From Phycisphaerales bacterium (GTDB taxonomy: Bacteria; Planctomycetota; Phycisphaerae; Phycisphaerales; UBA5793): a stretch of DNA of 64,000 nt. The notes under the pieces are model-generated. The model was not told the DNA's origin. It did not search any database and saw only the letters and a list, made by a program, of their open reading frames with translations. This document shows positions 11,241-19,875 of this stretch, piece after piece (the first letter of the stretch is position 1; every line of letters begins with the position of its first letter). The DNA lies in NCBI GenBank assembly GCA_020852515.1, contig JADZAS010000010.1, forward strand, positions 1 to 64,000. The letters run 5' to 3'. The translations under genes were made by a program, and so were the position numbers.

Positions 11241-11397
11241 GAGCAGACTCCTTCGATCCACGAGGTTCCGCACCGGCTCCTGCCGCGCCACACACGCCCA
11301 GGCCGGTGCACTGCGACTCCCATCCGGGGCGCATTGTATGAACGCCCCGCCGGTGCAGGTGGGCAGGCGCTGGCGCGCTCGCATTCAGTAGGCTGTT

Positions 11398-12153
11398 TCA
11401 GCGTGCAGACATGGCCAGGGCGGGACCGCCGTCCGGCTCGCCGTCCCGGGCGCGGTCAGTCGATGGCTCCGGCGCGCCGCCGGCAAAGCTCGCTATGAAC
11501 TGCCAGTGGAAGAGCGCGCCGGCGAGGACGGCGATGTGGAACACCTCGTGGCTCTCGATGACGCCGGGCACAAACGTGGGCCATTGCAGCAGTTCAGCCA
11601 CGCCGCCCACGGTGTAGGCGATCGCGCCCCACATCAGGGGTCGGAGCATGGCCCAGCCGTACTGGCGGGCGATGAGCCAACCCGAGAGGGCGCCGAACCA
11701 GCCCATGAGCAGGTACAGCCCAGTGCCGAACCAGTCGGAGAATCCGCTGAAGAAAATGGCCTTGAAAGTGATGGCGACGATGGCCGCAGTCCAGATGAAC
11801 GCCAGCGGCGCCCAGCGCCGCCAGCCGCGCAGCAGGATGATGTGCGTAGGGGTGAAGGTGCCGGCAATGAGCACGAAGATCGCGCAGTGGTCGAGCCGGG
11901 CCATGACCTCCCGAGCGGGGCCGCCTTCCGTCATCATGTGATACACGCCGCTCATAGCCATGAGCAGCATGGCGGAAAAGGCGTAGACGCCAAGGGAGAT
12001 GAGCCGAGCCCGCTGGCCGCGGCCGCGCAGGATGAGCACGACGCCAAGGACGAAGAACAGAGCGGCGCCGAGCAGGTGGCTCATGGAGCTGAACGGTTCG
12101 TAGAAGCCGGGCAGTTGGAGGACCTGGGCGGCTGAGAGAAGTGCTCTGGTCAT
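11398..12153 (-). CDS. PAQR / hemolysin III family membrane protein
   Basis: A 251-residue, seven-helix protein of the hemolysin III (TrhA)/adiponectin receptor family. Conserved features are SHLLG near residue 25, SGVYHM near residue 68, the LDHCAIFVLIAGTFTP block and HEVFHIAVLAGALFHW near the C terminus, which supply the His/Asp residues of the PAQR metal site. Bacterial members influence membrane fluidity homeostasis. Start at ATG 12153 is chosen because the longer reading adds an Arg-rich tail unlike the family. The last 30 residues are a disordered Pro/Gly/Asp-rich tail. Confidence 0.88.
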   Translation of the reverse strand: MTRALLSAAQVLQLPGFYEPFSSMSHLLGAALFFVLGVVLILRGRGQRARLISLGVYAFSAMLLMAMSGVYHMMTEGGPAREVMARLDHCAIFVLIAGTFTPTHIILLRGWRRWAPLAFIWTAAIVAITFKAIFFSGFSDWFGTGLYLLMGWFGALSGWLIARQYGWAMLRPLMWGAIAYTVGGVAELLQWPTFVPGVIESHEVFHIAVLAGALFHWQFIASFAGGAPEPSTDRARDGEPDGGPALAMSAR

Positions 12154-12365
12154 GAGGCAGAGGATAGAGCGCACGCGGCGGCGACGGCGGCAGGAATGTG
12201 GAACTCCGGGTGCCACTCCGCTATCCTTCTGTGTCTCCGTGGACGATAAGAGTCACTGGAAGACCGATGCCGGTGGCTTAGCGAGGATGCGGTCCGCGTC
12301 CGAAGACATTCCGGTTTCAAGGGCGCCGGAAGCCCGAACACTCCGGAATCAGAGAATCACTCTAC

Positions 12366-13742
12366 ATGAAGTTTGCAGCACTGGGGCTCGCTGAGCCCAT
12401 CGTCCGCGCCGTCGCCGCCGAAGGCTACGCCGCGCCCACTCCCATCCAATCCCAAGCCATTCCCGACGTCATCGCCGGCCGCGACCTGCTCGGCTGCGCC
12501 CGCACTGGCACCGGCAAGACCGGCGCTTTTGCCATGCCGATTCTGCACCGGCTCGCGGCGGCGGAGCGATCCGGACAGCCCGAAGGCGGCCAGGGCCACG
12601 GTCATCGCCGGGGTCGTGACAGAAACCGCGGCCACGCGGACCGGGCGGTCCGCCTGCCGCGCGCCCTGATCCTGGCGCCGACGCGCGAACTCGCCTCGCA
12701 GATCGTCGAGAGCTTCCGCACCTACGGCCGCCATCTGCCGCTTCGCAGCGCTGCGATCTTCGGCGGCGTGAGCCAGCACGGCCAGGTCCGCGCCCTGCGG
12801 GGAGGCGTCGATGTCCTCACCGCCACCCCCGGCCGCCTGCTCGATCTCATTCAGCAGGGCCTGGTTGACCTCAGCCGAATCGAAATCTTCGTCCTCGACG
12901 AAGCCGACCGCATGCTCGACATGGGGTTCATCAACGACATCCGCAAGATCATCGAGCGCCTGCCGCGCGAGCGTCAGTCGCTGCTGTTCTCGGCGACGAT
13001 GCCGGCCGAAATCCGCCGCCTCGCCGACACGATGCTCAACGAGCCGGTGTTCGTGCAGGTGGATCCCGCCGATTCGACTGCCGTCTCCATCTCGCAGTCC
13101 GTCTATCACGTCAGCCGCGCCAACAAGCCGGCGCTGCTCGAGCGACTGCTGCGAGGCGGCGGGATGGACCGCACGCTGGTGTTCACGCGCACCAAGCACG
13201 GGGCCGACAAGGTCGTCCGCCTGCTCGCGCGCGGCGGAATCAACGCCGCCGCCATCCACGGCAACAAGAGCCAGAACGCCCGTACGCACGCGCTCAACGG
13301 GTTCAAGAACGGCCGCTCGGCGGTGCTCGTGGCGACCGACATCGCCTCGCGCGGCATCGACGTCGATGAAATCACCCACGTCGTCAACTACGACCTGCCC
13401 AACCTTCCCGAGTCCTACGTGCACCGCATCGGACGCACCGCCCGCGCCGGCGCCTCTGGCACGGCCGTGTCGTTCTGCGACCAGGAGGAACTCGGCGATC
13501 TCAAGGCGATCGAGCGCCTCATCCGCCAGCAACTGGACGTCAGCGCCGACCACGCCGATCTGACGCAGGCGCCGCCGACTCATCAGCCGGCGGACTCTGA
13601 AGAGCGCCGCAGCAGCCAGTCGCAGCGCGGCAGGCGGTTCGGATCCAAGTCGGGGCCCGCGCAGCATGGAGGCGGGTCAAAGGCCGCCCGCTCGCGCGGC
13701 CCGCGCCGCCGGCGCACATCGCGCTCCGGCGCTTCGCGCTGA
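12366..13742 (+). CDS. rhlE: DEAD-box RNA helicase, RhlE type
   Basis: A 458-residue RhlE-like helicase. Visible motifs: the Q motif ([11 protein letters not shown]), Walker A ARTGTGKT (45-52), [18 protein letters not shown] (178-181), SAT, RGID and [10 protein letters not shown]. The C-terminal 75 residues are a basic Ser/Arg/Gly tail typical of RhlE-like enzymes that bind RNA. Unusual is an insertion at residues 66-95 between Walker A and motif Ia, rich in Gly, His and Arg ([16 protein letters not shown]), a place where most RhlE proteins have a short linker. Likely role is ribosome assembly or RNA turnover. A hairpin terminator follows. Confidence 0.93.
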   Translation: MKFAALGLAEPIVRAVAAEGYAAPTPIQSQAIPDVIAGRDLLGCARTGTGKTGAFAMPILHRLAAAERSGQPEGGQGHGHRRGRDRNRGHADRAVRLPRALILAPTRELASQIVESFRTYGRHLPLRSAAIFGGVSQHGQVRALRGGVDVLTATPGRLLDLIQQGLVDLSRIEIFVLDEADRMLDMGFINDIRKIIERLPRERQSLLFSATMPAEIRRLADTMLNEPVFVQVDPADSTAVSISQSVYHVSRANKPALLERLLRGGGMDRTLVFTRTKHGADKVVRLLARGGINAAAIHGNKSQNARTHALNGFKNGRSAVLVATDIASRGIDVDEITHVVNYDLPNLPESYVHRIGRTARAGASGTAVSFCDQEELGDLKAIERLIRQQLDVSADHADLTQAPPTHQPADSEERRSSQSQRGRRFGSKSGPAQHGGGSKAARSRGPRRRRTSRSGASR

Positions 13743-13768
13743 TCGACAGCGCATCCTTTCAGCACCAC

Positions 13769-13803
13769 GCGGCACGGGCTCGGGCTCGTGCCGCTTTCAC
13801 TTT
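13769..13803 (+). terminator. Terminator after rhlE
   Basis: An 11-bp stem (GCGGCACGGGC with GCTCGTGCCGC, one G-T pair) capped by a TCGG loop spans 13769-13794 and is followed by a T-rich stretch (TTTCACTTT). It sits between the convergent rhlE and PGPGW genes and may act on both. Confidence 0.65.
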
Positions 13804-14228
13804 GACCCGGACCGCGGATCGTCCAGCCGCAGGGGCTCGCGGCCGCGCTTGCGGCGGAGCCAGTTGATCGGCCGGTGCACCCACCTCCGGCGAACCAACC
13901 ACTTTTCAAACCGGTACTTGCCCGGCCCTTCGATGAGCAGCACGCCGAGAATCAACGTAAGCAACCCCTGCCCCGGCAGCGCCAGCATCGCCAGGCCCGC
14001 GATGACGAGCACCACGCCCAGTACGTTCTTGCCGATGCGCAGGGTCCAGCGCAGCGCCGGAGGCAGGTTCTGCCATCGGCCGGGCGGTCGCTTGCTGTGT
14101 GTGAAGTAATCCGCGGGAATGCGCACGGCGATGGCCGGCACCGCGACGAGACTACCCACAAAAACCACAAGCGAGGCAACTCCCAGAGCGATCAGCGGGC
14201 CGGGGTGGTCGTCGAACCAGTCAAACAT
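13797..14228 (-). CDS. PGPGW-type membrane protein
   Basis: A 143-residue membrane protein with helices at about 10-32 and 68-98. The second contains LALPGQGLLTLILGVLLIEGPGK, the core of the PGPGW transmembrane family (PF09656-like). The C-terminal 40 residues are strongly basic and probably cytoplasmic. The function of this family is unknown. It lies 21 bases after the next minus-strand gene and may share its transcript. No clear ribosome site precedes ATG 14228. Confidence 0.75.
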   Translation of the reverse strand: MFDWFDDHPGPLIALGVASLVVFVGSLVAVPAIAVRIPADYFTHSKRPPGRWQNLPPALRWTLRIGKNVLGVVLVIAGLAMLALPGQGLLTLILGVLLIEGPGKYRFEKWLVRRRWVHRPINWLRRKRGREPLRLDDPRSGSK

Positions 14229-14249
14229 GCCAGTGGAAGCCGTCGGCGG

Positions 14250-14705
14250 TCAGGGCGCGTGCTGGGCACCAATCTTTGTTCGGATGAAGCACGCGAGGCG
14301 CTGCGAATCGTCCGAGCCGATGCGGATGGTGCGGCCGTTGACGTCGAGCACCACGCATTCAGTGCCCCAGAGGTTATACGTCCAGCCGCGCCCGGGGACG
14401 TAGTGAATCCCCCATCCGTCAATGAACGAACTGCGCGCCGGCTCCGCCGACCGGATCGCTCCATACGCCACGCGCTTGCGCGCCAGAGGCAGCGGGCCGA
14501 AACGCACGAGCAGGCAAGCCCCTTCGTCCGTCACCGTCAGCGAGCCGAAGCACAGCGCCAGCGCAAGCATGACCGTGCCAAACAGCCCCGAGATCAAAGC
14601 AATCGCGGGGTCGCCCAGGCTGGCCAGCGCCATCGCGCAGCCCACCACGCCCAGGAGCGCGAGAATCCATGAAAGCGGCCCATGCTGTGTGTGCGCGTAA
14701 TCCAT
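14250..14705 (-). CDS. Small membrane protein with PH-like C-terminal domain
   Basis: A 151-residue protein with two adjacent N-terminal helices (about residues 12-30 and 35-55) followed by a soluble beta-rich domain (LTVTDEGACLLVRFGPLPLARKRV onward) with the strand order and Trp/Gly pattern of bacterial PH-like membrane proteins. Start at ATG 14705 has GAGTGG just upstream; a GTG two codons earlier is possible. Function is unknown. It precedes the PGPGW gene by 21 bases. Confidence 0.7.
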   Translation of the reverse strand: MDYAHTQHGPLSWILALLGVVGCAMALASLGDPAIALISGLFGTVMLALALCFGSLTVTDEGACLLVRFGPLPLARKRVAYGAIRSAEPARSSFIDGWGIHYVPGRGWTYNLWGTECVVLDVNGRTIRIGSDDSQRLACFIRTKIGAQHAP

Positions 14706-14846
14706 GACCACTCAAAGCACCAGCGCTCCTCCCTATCTTATTGGGATGAAACGGCAAGGCGTTGCGCGGATTCTGCTCATGCTGGCGCCGGCGATGTCAG
14801 GATACCATCGGCCACCAGGTTCCATCACACTCAGAAAGGCTCCGCC

Positions 14847-15035
14847 ATGGCCGTTCTCGCTCTCTCCTCGCAGGGCTACAGCATCATCGGGCTGATCATC
14901 CTCATCCTGGACATTTTCGCCATCGTCAGCGTCGTCACGAGCAGCGCTTCGATTGGAGTGAAGATCCTCTGGATCCTGCTCATCCTGCTGCTGCCGGTGA
15001 TCGGCATGATCCTGTACTTCATCCTCGGCCGGTAG
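14847..15035 (+). CDS. PLDc_N-type small membrane protein
   Basis: A 62-residue protein of two hydrophobic helices separated by SASIGVKILWI, ending LLPVIGMILYFILGR. This matches the phospholipase D N-terminal (PLDc_N) membrane domain that also occurs alone in many bacteria. AAAGG lies 7 bases before ATG 14847, which selects this start over a longer reading. Stand-alone members have no known function; cardiolipin synthases use the domain as a membrane anchor. Confidence 0.8.
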   Translation: MAVLALSSQGYSIIGLIILILDIFAIVSVVTSSASIGVKILWILLILLLPVIGMILYFILGR

Positions 15036-15077
15036 ACAGCCCCGATCCGCGGATTCACTCGCCTTGCCCTCTGTGCG

Positions 15078-16643
15078 TCAGGGTTGCACCTGCCTCGCAA
15101 TGACATTGGTCTTCTTCTCAAACTGGATCGCTTGGATCCAGACCAGTCTGCCCGCGGCGCCCGAGGGAATCGTCGTGGTCCAGCTCGCACGCCCGTTGGC
15201 GTCGGTGGTCTTGATCGCGCCGATCTGAACCGCGTTGCCGATCTCGATGGTGATCTGAAGCGGTGCGACGTACTGGCGGCGCAGGCCCTGAATCGTGTAA
15301 CCCAGCGCAGCGCGCGTGAACGGGGCTGCATTTGAGATCGCAAACGTCGCTTGAGCACCGGCTCTCGGCGGATCGGGGGTTACCGAAAGCGTGAAGTGGA
15401 CATCGTTAAACATGTAGGCAGCGCCCGTATTCTGGCCGTTGTCGCGTCGCGCGAAGGCCCCGACAATGGCGCGTGCGCCGTCCAGATCAACCGCGCTGCC
15501 GAACTCATCGAGCGCTGCACCATCAAAGGCGAAGAACAGAGCCGGCTGCGCAGTCCATGTTCCGCCAGACCTCGTGTAGACGTAGGCCGCGCCGCGGTCC
15601 GTTCCGTTCGCGTCACTTCCCCACGCGCCCACCAGAAGCGAATCTCCGACCACATCGACTCCCCCGCCGAATCGATCCCAGTGATGCGCACCGGCGCTCG
15701 CGTCGTACACCTTCTGTTCCAGCGGCCAGCTCGCATTGCCGCCACGGTACACGTAGACGGCGCCGCAGCGCACCGCGGCCGGCCAGTCATCGCTGGCGCC
15801 CACGGCGATCGTGTCGCCGTCGATGGCCACGTCCGAGCCGAACTTCGACTCTGCGGCGCCGTCGGCGGGAATGATCTTGGTCTGCTCAATCCACGCCCCG
15901 CCGAGTCGCTTGAACACGTACGCGGAACCAGAACTCAGTCCGTTGGGATCATCTCGCGGCAGACCGACCACGACGTAGTCGCCGCTGAGCGCCAACTCCT
16001 CGCCGAACCACTCGTTCGCGGACGGGTCATGGGCCCGAACCTCGGTCAGATACACCCACTGCTGCAACGAGTCCTCGTACTCGTAGATGTACACCGATCC
16101 TGCATCGTTGAACACGTCGGAGTCCATCCTGGCGCCGATGGCCATGTATCGCCCGTCAGCGTCAATCGAACACCCGAACGAATCGCCCTGCGCCGTGTCC
16201 GGCGGCACGATCTTCTGCACCTGGTTCCACGATTCGTTGAGCGGATTCCGTCTGAAGACATAGACCGCTCCGCCCGGCTCTTCGCTGATGGCCCCGACTA
16301 GGGCCATGTCGTTGTGCAGCTCCACGGCGTAGCCGAAGTAGGCAAACATCGTCGCGTCAGCGGCCTCGATCTTTTGCTCGAGTTGCCACAGCGCCCCCTC
16401 GCGCCGGAACATGTAGGCGGACCCCGAGTCGGTGCCGCCGACTCCATCGTCTCCGTACGCCCCGGCTATGGCCACGTCGCCCAGCACCGCTACCGCGTAG
16501 CCGAAGTCGTCGTACGCGCCGCCGTCTGGCGCGAGCAACTTGCTGTACTCGTAATGCTGCGCCAGCGCCCCGGTTGTCAGTGCTGCGGCGAGCGCCGCAC
16601 ACAACGTGAGAACCTGATGATCAATGTGTCGTTTGCACCGCAT
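15078..16643 (-). CDS. Secreted seven-bladed FG-GAP repeat protein
   Basis: A 521-residue secreted protein with a signal peptide ending near ALAQ (about residue 30). Seven successive FG-GAP-type repeats follow, each of the pattern xxFGxxVxxxGDxxxVGAxxDDxxxxxxGxAYVF, predicting a seven-bladed integrin-alpha-like beta-propeller. The last 100 residues form a separate beta-sandwich (starting TLSVTPDPPRAG, ending NVIARQVQP) of a type common at the C terminus of planctomycete secreted proteins. Start ATG 16643 is preceded by AAAGGGG; the 99 extra residues of the open frame lack a ribosome site and have no signal peptide. Ligand unknown. Confidence 0.85.
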   Translation of the reverse strand: MRCKRHIDHQVLTLCAALAAALTTGALAQHYEYSKLLAPDGGAYDDFGYAVAVLGDVAIAGAYGDDGVGGTDSGSAYMFRREGALWQLEQKIEAADATMFAYFGYAVELHNDMALVGAISEEPGGAVYVFRRNPLNESWNQVQKIVPPDTAQGDSFGCSIDADGRYMAIGARMDSDVFNDAGSVYIYEYEDSLQQWVYLTEVRAHDPSANEWFGEELALSGDYVVVGLPRDDPNGLSSGSAYVFKRLGGAWIEQTKIIPADGAAESKFGSDVAIDGDTIAVGASDDWPAAVRCGAVYVYRGGNASWPLEQKVYDASAGAHHWDRFGGGVDVVGDSLLVGAWGSDANGTDRGAAYVYTRSGGTWTAQPALFFAFDGAALDEFGSAVDLDGARAIVGAFARRDNGQNTGAAYMFNDVHFTLSVTPDPPRAGAQATFAISNAAPFTRAALGYTIQGLRRQYVAPLQITIEIGNAVQIGAIKTTDANGRASWTTTIPSGAAGRLVWIQAIQFEKKTNVIARQVQP

Positions 16644-16937
16644 CGAATCCGCCCCTTTGCCCGCGTTCGGCTTGCGAGCCTCGCGTTTATGAGCAGGCTG
16701 CCTCGGGACGTTTTCACATATGCCATGGGACCGCTGCCTCGCCCCGAAGCGCCTGCTCTGTTGGGCGCCGCGCGCGATGCGCGGCGAGATTGGCTGCACG
16801 GTCCCCTGCACGATTCTGCCGCCAGCCCCAGCAGTCACGCACAGGGAAGCGGCCCTGCTTTGCATCGAAGCGCCAACCGTAGATACCAGCGCTTTGCGGG
16901 TGCTTCGGAGCCCGGCAGCGGGCGTTGAACAGAAAAG

Positions 16938-16964
16938 CACTCCCCGGCGCGGCGCCGGGGAGTG
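16938..16964 (-). terminator. Terminator after the secreted protein gene at 16999
   Basis: An 11-bp GC-rich stem (CACTCCCCGGC/GCCGGGGAGTG, loop 16949-16953) is followed on the minus strand by TTTTCTGTT. It lies 34 bases after the stop at 16999. The rest of 16644-16937 is presumably promoter and leader of the FG-GAP gene; no promoter is obvious there. Confidence 0.75.
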
Positions 16965-16998
16965 GGTGATTCACACAGCGAATCGTCGGTCCCGCAGA

Positions 16999-17934
16999 TT
17001 ACGGAATCTGCACCACGTTGCTCGGGTTGCAGCCGGAGATCTCGAGCATCTGCAGGTAGCCGCCGCATGCGCTCGTGCCGGCGTTGCCGTTGCGCTGCCC
17101 ACTGCCGTTCGAGCCGGACGGGAACGTGTTCACGAGCCGGATGTTCTGATTGCCCAGCCCGAGTTGCGTGCCCTGGCACGGCCCGCCGGGAATCACGAAC
17201 GAACCGGTGTTGCTCGCGAAGATCAACGCCAGCTGCCCGTTGGGCCGCGCATCGGACCAGCTGACGGTCACGGTGCCAGGGCAGGTGCCCGAAAGGCCCA
17301 TGAAAAACCCGCCGGCGCCGACCTGGTCGTAGGTGAAGTTGTCAAAGTCGAAGCCGAAGAACCCGCCGTTGTTGCCCACGACGACGCGCGTGATGTCGCG
17401 CTGGTCGCTCACGAAGCCGTAGAAGCTGATCGAACTCGGATAGGGATGATTGAAGTGCTGCATCGGCCCCGAACTGAAGTAAATGTACACGTCAAAGTCA
17501 TTCGAACCGAGCGATCCGAGGTCAAACCCGAACGCCCTCACTGCCCGCGGGCTGTTCGGGTCGGCGTTGTGGAAGTCAATCGTCACTTCGCGGTCTGACG
17601 GCTCGAACCCATCGAGGAACCCGCCGGTGTAGCCGCCGCCGGCGTCGATGTTGAAGAAGTTGCCCGTGCCGATCGGCGTCGAATACGTTACGCCCTCCTG
17701 AATCGTGCCGGGGAAGATCCCGATGCCCGGCAGGTTCGTCTCCGAGTTGAGAACACCCGTCGTGATCGGGAAGTGATACTGGGGCGTGAAATCCTCCAGC
17801 GTGAGCGGCCCGCCCGCGGCGTTCGTGAACGCATTGCGATCGGTGTACACCGTGATGACATCACCCAGAGCCGGCGCAATGGCGCCCACGCCCGCTGCGC
17901 ACGCAGCTGCCAGACCAAGAATGAACTTCCGCAT
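16999..17934 (-). CDS. Secreted protein with four-cysteine C-terminal domain
   Basis: A 311-residue secreted protein. A signal peptide ends near PALGD (about residue 24). The central region (about 25-215) looks like a jelly-roll or lectin-like beta-sandwich with IDFHNADPNSP and an aspartate-rich FGFDFDNFTYD strand, reminiscent of PEP-CTERM-type choice-of-anchor proteins. Residues 225-311 form a domain with CPG, PCQGTQLGLG, ACGGYLQML and CNPSNVV, also found at the end of the protein at 40334-42133. AGGAGG precedes ATG 17934 by 8 bases; an ATG two codons earlier is too close to it. Function unknown. Confidence 0.8.
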   Translation of the reverse strand: MRKFILGLAAACAAGVGAIAPALGDVITVYTDRNAFTNAAGGPLTLEDFTPQYHFPITTGVLNSETNLPGIGIFPGTIQEGVTYSTPIGTGNFFNIDAGGGYTGGFLDGFEPSDREVTIDFHNADPNSPRAVRAFGFDLGSLGSNDFDVYIYFSSGPMQHFNHPYPSSISFYGFVSDQRDITRVVVGNNGGFFGFDFDNFTYDQVGAGGFFMGLSGTCPGTVTVSWSDARPNGQLALIFASNTGSFVIPGGPCQGTQLGLGNQNIRLVNTFPSGSNGSGQRNGNAGTSACGGYLQMLEISGCNPSNVVQIP

Positions 17935-18171
17935 TGACATTCCCTCCTTCACACAAGCCCGGTTTGATTCTGGGGCCGCCAAACCCGACAGCCGCCACTT
18001 CACAACAGCCGCGCACGGCGTGGCTTGCTCCCTCCCGCGCGCGGCACCCGCATTGTACCAGATGATCCGGGGAGTCTGTCAAGGGTCAAACCACCCTGAT
18101 CCAATCTTCACACCCACAAACCAGCGCCAGCAGGCCCGAATTCGCAGCAACACCCAACGCCGCCGACCGGC

Positions 18172-19107
18172 CTACGCCGCGCGCTCGACCTTCGCAGGCG
18201 TCCAGAGTTCCGTGCAGCCGCCCACCACGCGCCGCTGCGCCGGCTGCACAATCCCCTTGCCCGCTGGCGTCTGCCCCGCCCCCACCATCACCCGCGCCAG
18301 GTCGGTAAAGTTCGGAATGTCAAACGGCGCGACCGGCAGGTGCCGCGTCACACCCGCAATCACCACGCAGATATGCTTGCCGCCGCCGTATCGAAACGCC
18401 CGCTGCTGCTCTGCGAGCGACAGCCGCTTGCCTGCCGCGGCGGCGCGCGCTGGCCTTCGCCCGCTGCGCGCTCCCGCAGCCGGCTCGCCAGCCAGCGTGG
18501 GCAGCTCCACCTCCTGATATTCCTGCCCCGGCTCGAGTCCGAACACTTCGCGCTGCTCGCGCATGAGCCCGCCTTGCGTGCAGCGGGGGTAGCGCAGCTG
18601 CTCATGCCTGCCGCGCATCGTTCGGCCGACCCAGAAGATGTGCACGCGTCCCCGGCGCCGCGAGCCGTGCCGCGCCGCGATGGCCTCAAAGCCGCACGCG
18701 TTCCAGAACTCGTTCGCCTCAATATCCTGCGCGCACCACAGCCCGATCAGCCGGATCGTCGGCTCCATGTGATCGATGAAGTGCTGCACCAGCGCGGTGC
18801 CCACCAGCCGTCGGCGGGCATCGTACGACACCGCCGCCTGGTAGATGATCCCGAAGTGCGCATCGCGCAGGTAATGGCCCTTGCCCAGCAGATACGCAGC
18901 CGGCTCATCGTTCTCCAGCGCGATCGACACCCGGCCGCGCTCGATGTTGCTCTCCAGCGCCTGCGTGGGAAGAAACCCCACCTGGTTCGAAAACTTCTTC
19001 TGAAGATGATCAAGAAACTTCAGATCGCCCGGCTGCGCCGACCGGATGGTGATGCACTTGTGCTCACCATCCGGCAGACGCGCCAGTTGCTCGGCTGTGC
19101 GAATCAT
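18172..19107 (-). CDS. GNAT-fold protein with long C-terminal extension
   Basis: A 311-residue protein. Residues 15-165 look like a GNAT N-acyltransferase: ITIRSAQPGDLKFLDHLQKKF, a central strand IALENDEPAAYLLG, the acetyl-CoA loop region near RRLVGTALVQHF, and the terminal WNACGFEAIA helix-strand typical of GNATs. The rest is basic and unassigned, with a strand-rich segment ending in ELWTPAKVERAA. It overlaps the preceding gene by ATGA, so it is the last gene of the four-gene module 18172-20640. The substrate is unknown; tailoring of a module product or a phage-like origin are both possible. Confidence 0.7.
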   Translation of the reverse strand: MIRTAEQLARLPDGEHKCITIRSAQPGDLKFLDHLQKKFSNQVGFLPTQALESNIERGRVSIALENDEPAAYLLGKGHYLRDAHFGIIYQAAVSYDARRRLVGTALVQHFIDHMEPTIRLIGLWCAQDIEANEFWNACGFEAIAARHGSRRRGRVHIFWVGRTMRGRHEQLRYPRCTQGGLMREQREVFGLEPGQEYQEVELPTLAGEPAAGARSGRRPARAAAAGKRLSLAEQQRAFRYGGGKHICVVIAGVTRHLPVAPFDIPNFTDLARVMVGAGQTPAGKGIVQPAQRRVVGGCTELWTPAKVERAA

Positions 19108-19421
19108 GTCGTCACCACCGGAAAGCCCGTGAATGCCTCGGCCGCCAGCCCCGAGCCCGCTGCGACCACATCAAACGGCGGCGGGCTGAACGTCACCGCA
19201 GTCACAGACGCCGGCGCAGCACTCAACGTGATCTGCACCACGCCTCCAACCACCGAAGCGCCCGTCACCGAAGCCGGGCCGCCCGTCGCCACCAGCCAGT
19301 TCGCCGTGTCCAGCACGCCGTCACTGAGCACCTGGTCGAAAACCATCTCCACCAGATTGGTCCCGCTCTGCCACGTCGCACTGCTCGGCTCAGGCGGATC
19401 AGGGAAAGGTCGGAATGGCAT
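19104..19421 (-). CDS. Small beta-rich protein of unknown function
   Basis: A protein of about 105 residues with an Ig-like strand pattern (NLVEMVFDQVLSDGVLDTANW, GGVVQITLSAAP, VTAVTFSPP). It lacks cysteines and a signal peptide. The start is uncertain: ATG 19421 overlaps the upstream gene by 23 bases, and an earlier in-frame ATG (19472) would overlap by 74. The stop overlaps the GNAT gene by ATGA. The pattern LVEMVFDQVL resembles IRITFNPRVL in its neighbour, so the two may be related domains. It may bind or decorate a surface; this is a guess. Confidence 0.55.
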   Translation of the reverse strand: MPFRPFPDPPEPSSATWQSGTNLVEMVFDQVLSDGVLDTANWLVATGGPASVTGASVVGGVVQITLSAAPASVTAVTFSPPPFDVVAAGSGLAAEAFTGFPVVTT

Positions 19422-19761
19422 ACGTACCAGCCGGGACGAAACCGCCCGCCGGTGTACGGATGCCAAAGTCACCCTCCTCTACCAAAAGACTGGTTCCCTG
19501 AACGTCGCCGGTGAACACGAGTTCAACGACGGTCGCGCTGATTTGCGAAATGCCCGAAACGGTCGCCGCCCCGGCTGCGCCCGCCCGCATCAACTGCGGC
19601 ACCTGGCTCACAAGCACGCGCGGATTGAACGTGATGCGGATCGTGTCCGCCGCTTCGGCGGTGATCGCATTGATCGTGGCCGGCGCGTACATGCGCGGCA
19701 CCGACGCGTCCATCGCCCGCCGATTGCGCACATACGTGCGACTGGTGGTCCTTGCTGTCAT
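19399..19761 (-). CDS. Small beta-rich protein of unknown function
   Basis: A 120-residue protein. A basic N terminus (TARTTSRTYVRNRR) is followed by strands of an Ig-like or SwmB-like sandwich (ADTIRITFNPRVLVSQVPQL, SATVVELVFTGDVQGTSLLV) and a Pro/Gly C terminus. There is no signal peptide or cysteine. It follows the gene at 19876 after 114 bases containing a strong hairpin and overlaps the next gene. Not assigned to a family with confidence. Confidence 0.6.
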   Translation of the reverse strand: MTARTTSRTYVRNRRAMDASVPRMYAPATINAITAEAADTIRITFNPRVLVSQVPQLMRAGAAGAATVSGISQISATVVELVFTGDVQGTSLLVEEGDFGIRTPAGGFVPAGTYAIPTFP

Positions 19762-19825
19762 GGCTGAGTCTCCTGAAAAGCCTGTAAGGAATCAACACTT
19801 GTTGCAAACTCGGCCGCGATTGCGG

Positions 19826-19846
19826 CGCGCGGGGACTCGCCCCGCG
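19826..19846 (-). repeat. GC hairpin between module genes
   Basis: A perfect 8-bp inverted repeat GCGCGGGG/CCCCGCGC with a 5-base loop lies in the 114-base gap between the first and second genes of the module. It has no T-tract, so it is more likely a stability or attenuation element than a full terminator. Confidence 0.5.
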
Positions 19847-19875
19847 CACTCCGCTTTCGCGCCGCTGCCCTCGAT

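Noticed and set aside
12357-13667. 436-residue minus-strand ORF over the rhlE gene
   Set aside because: It is the antisense shadow of an unmistakable DEAD-box helicase; the translation shows no family motif.
18340-19767. 475-residue plus-strand ORF across the four-gene module
   Set aside because: It overlaps three tightly coupled minus-strand genes with recognisable GNAT and Ig-like strand patterns, and itself shows no domain.
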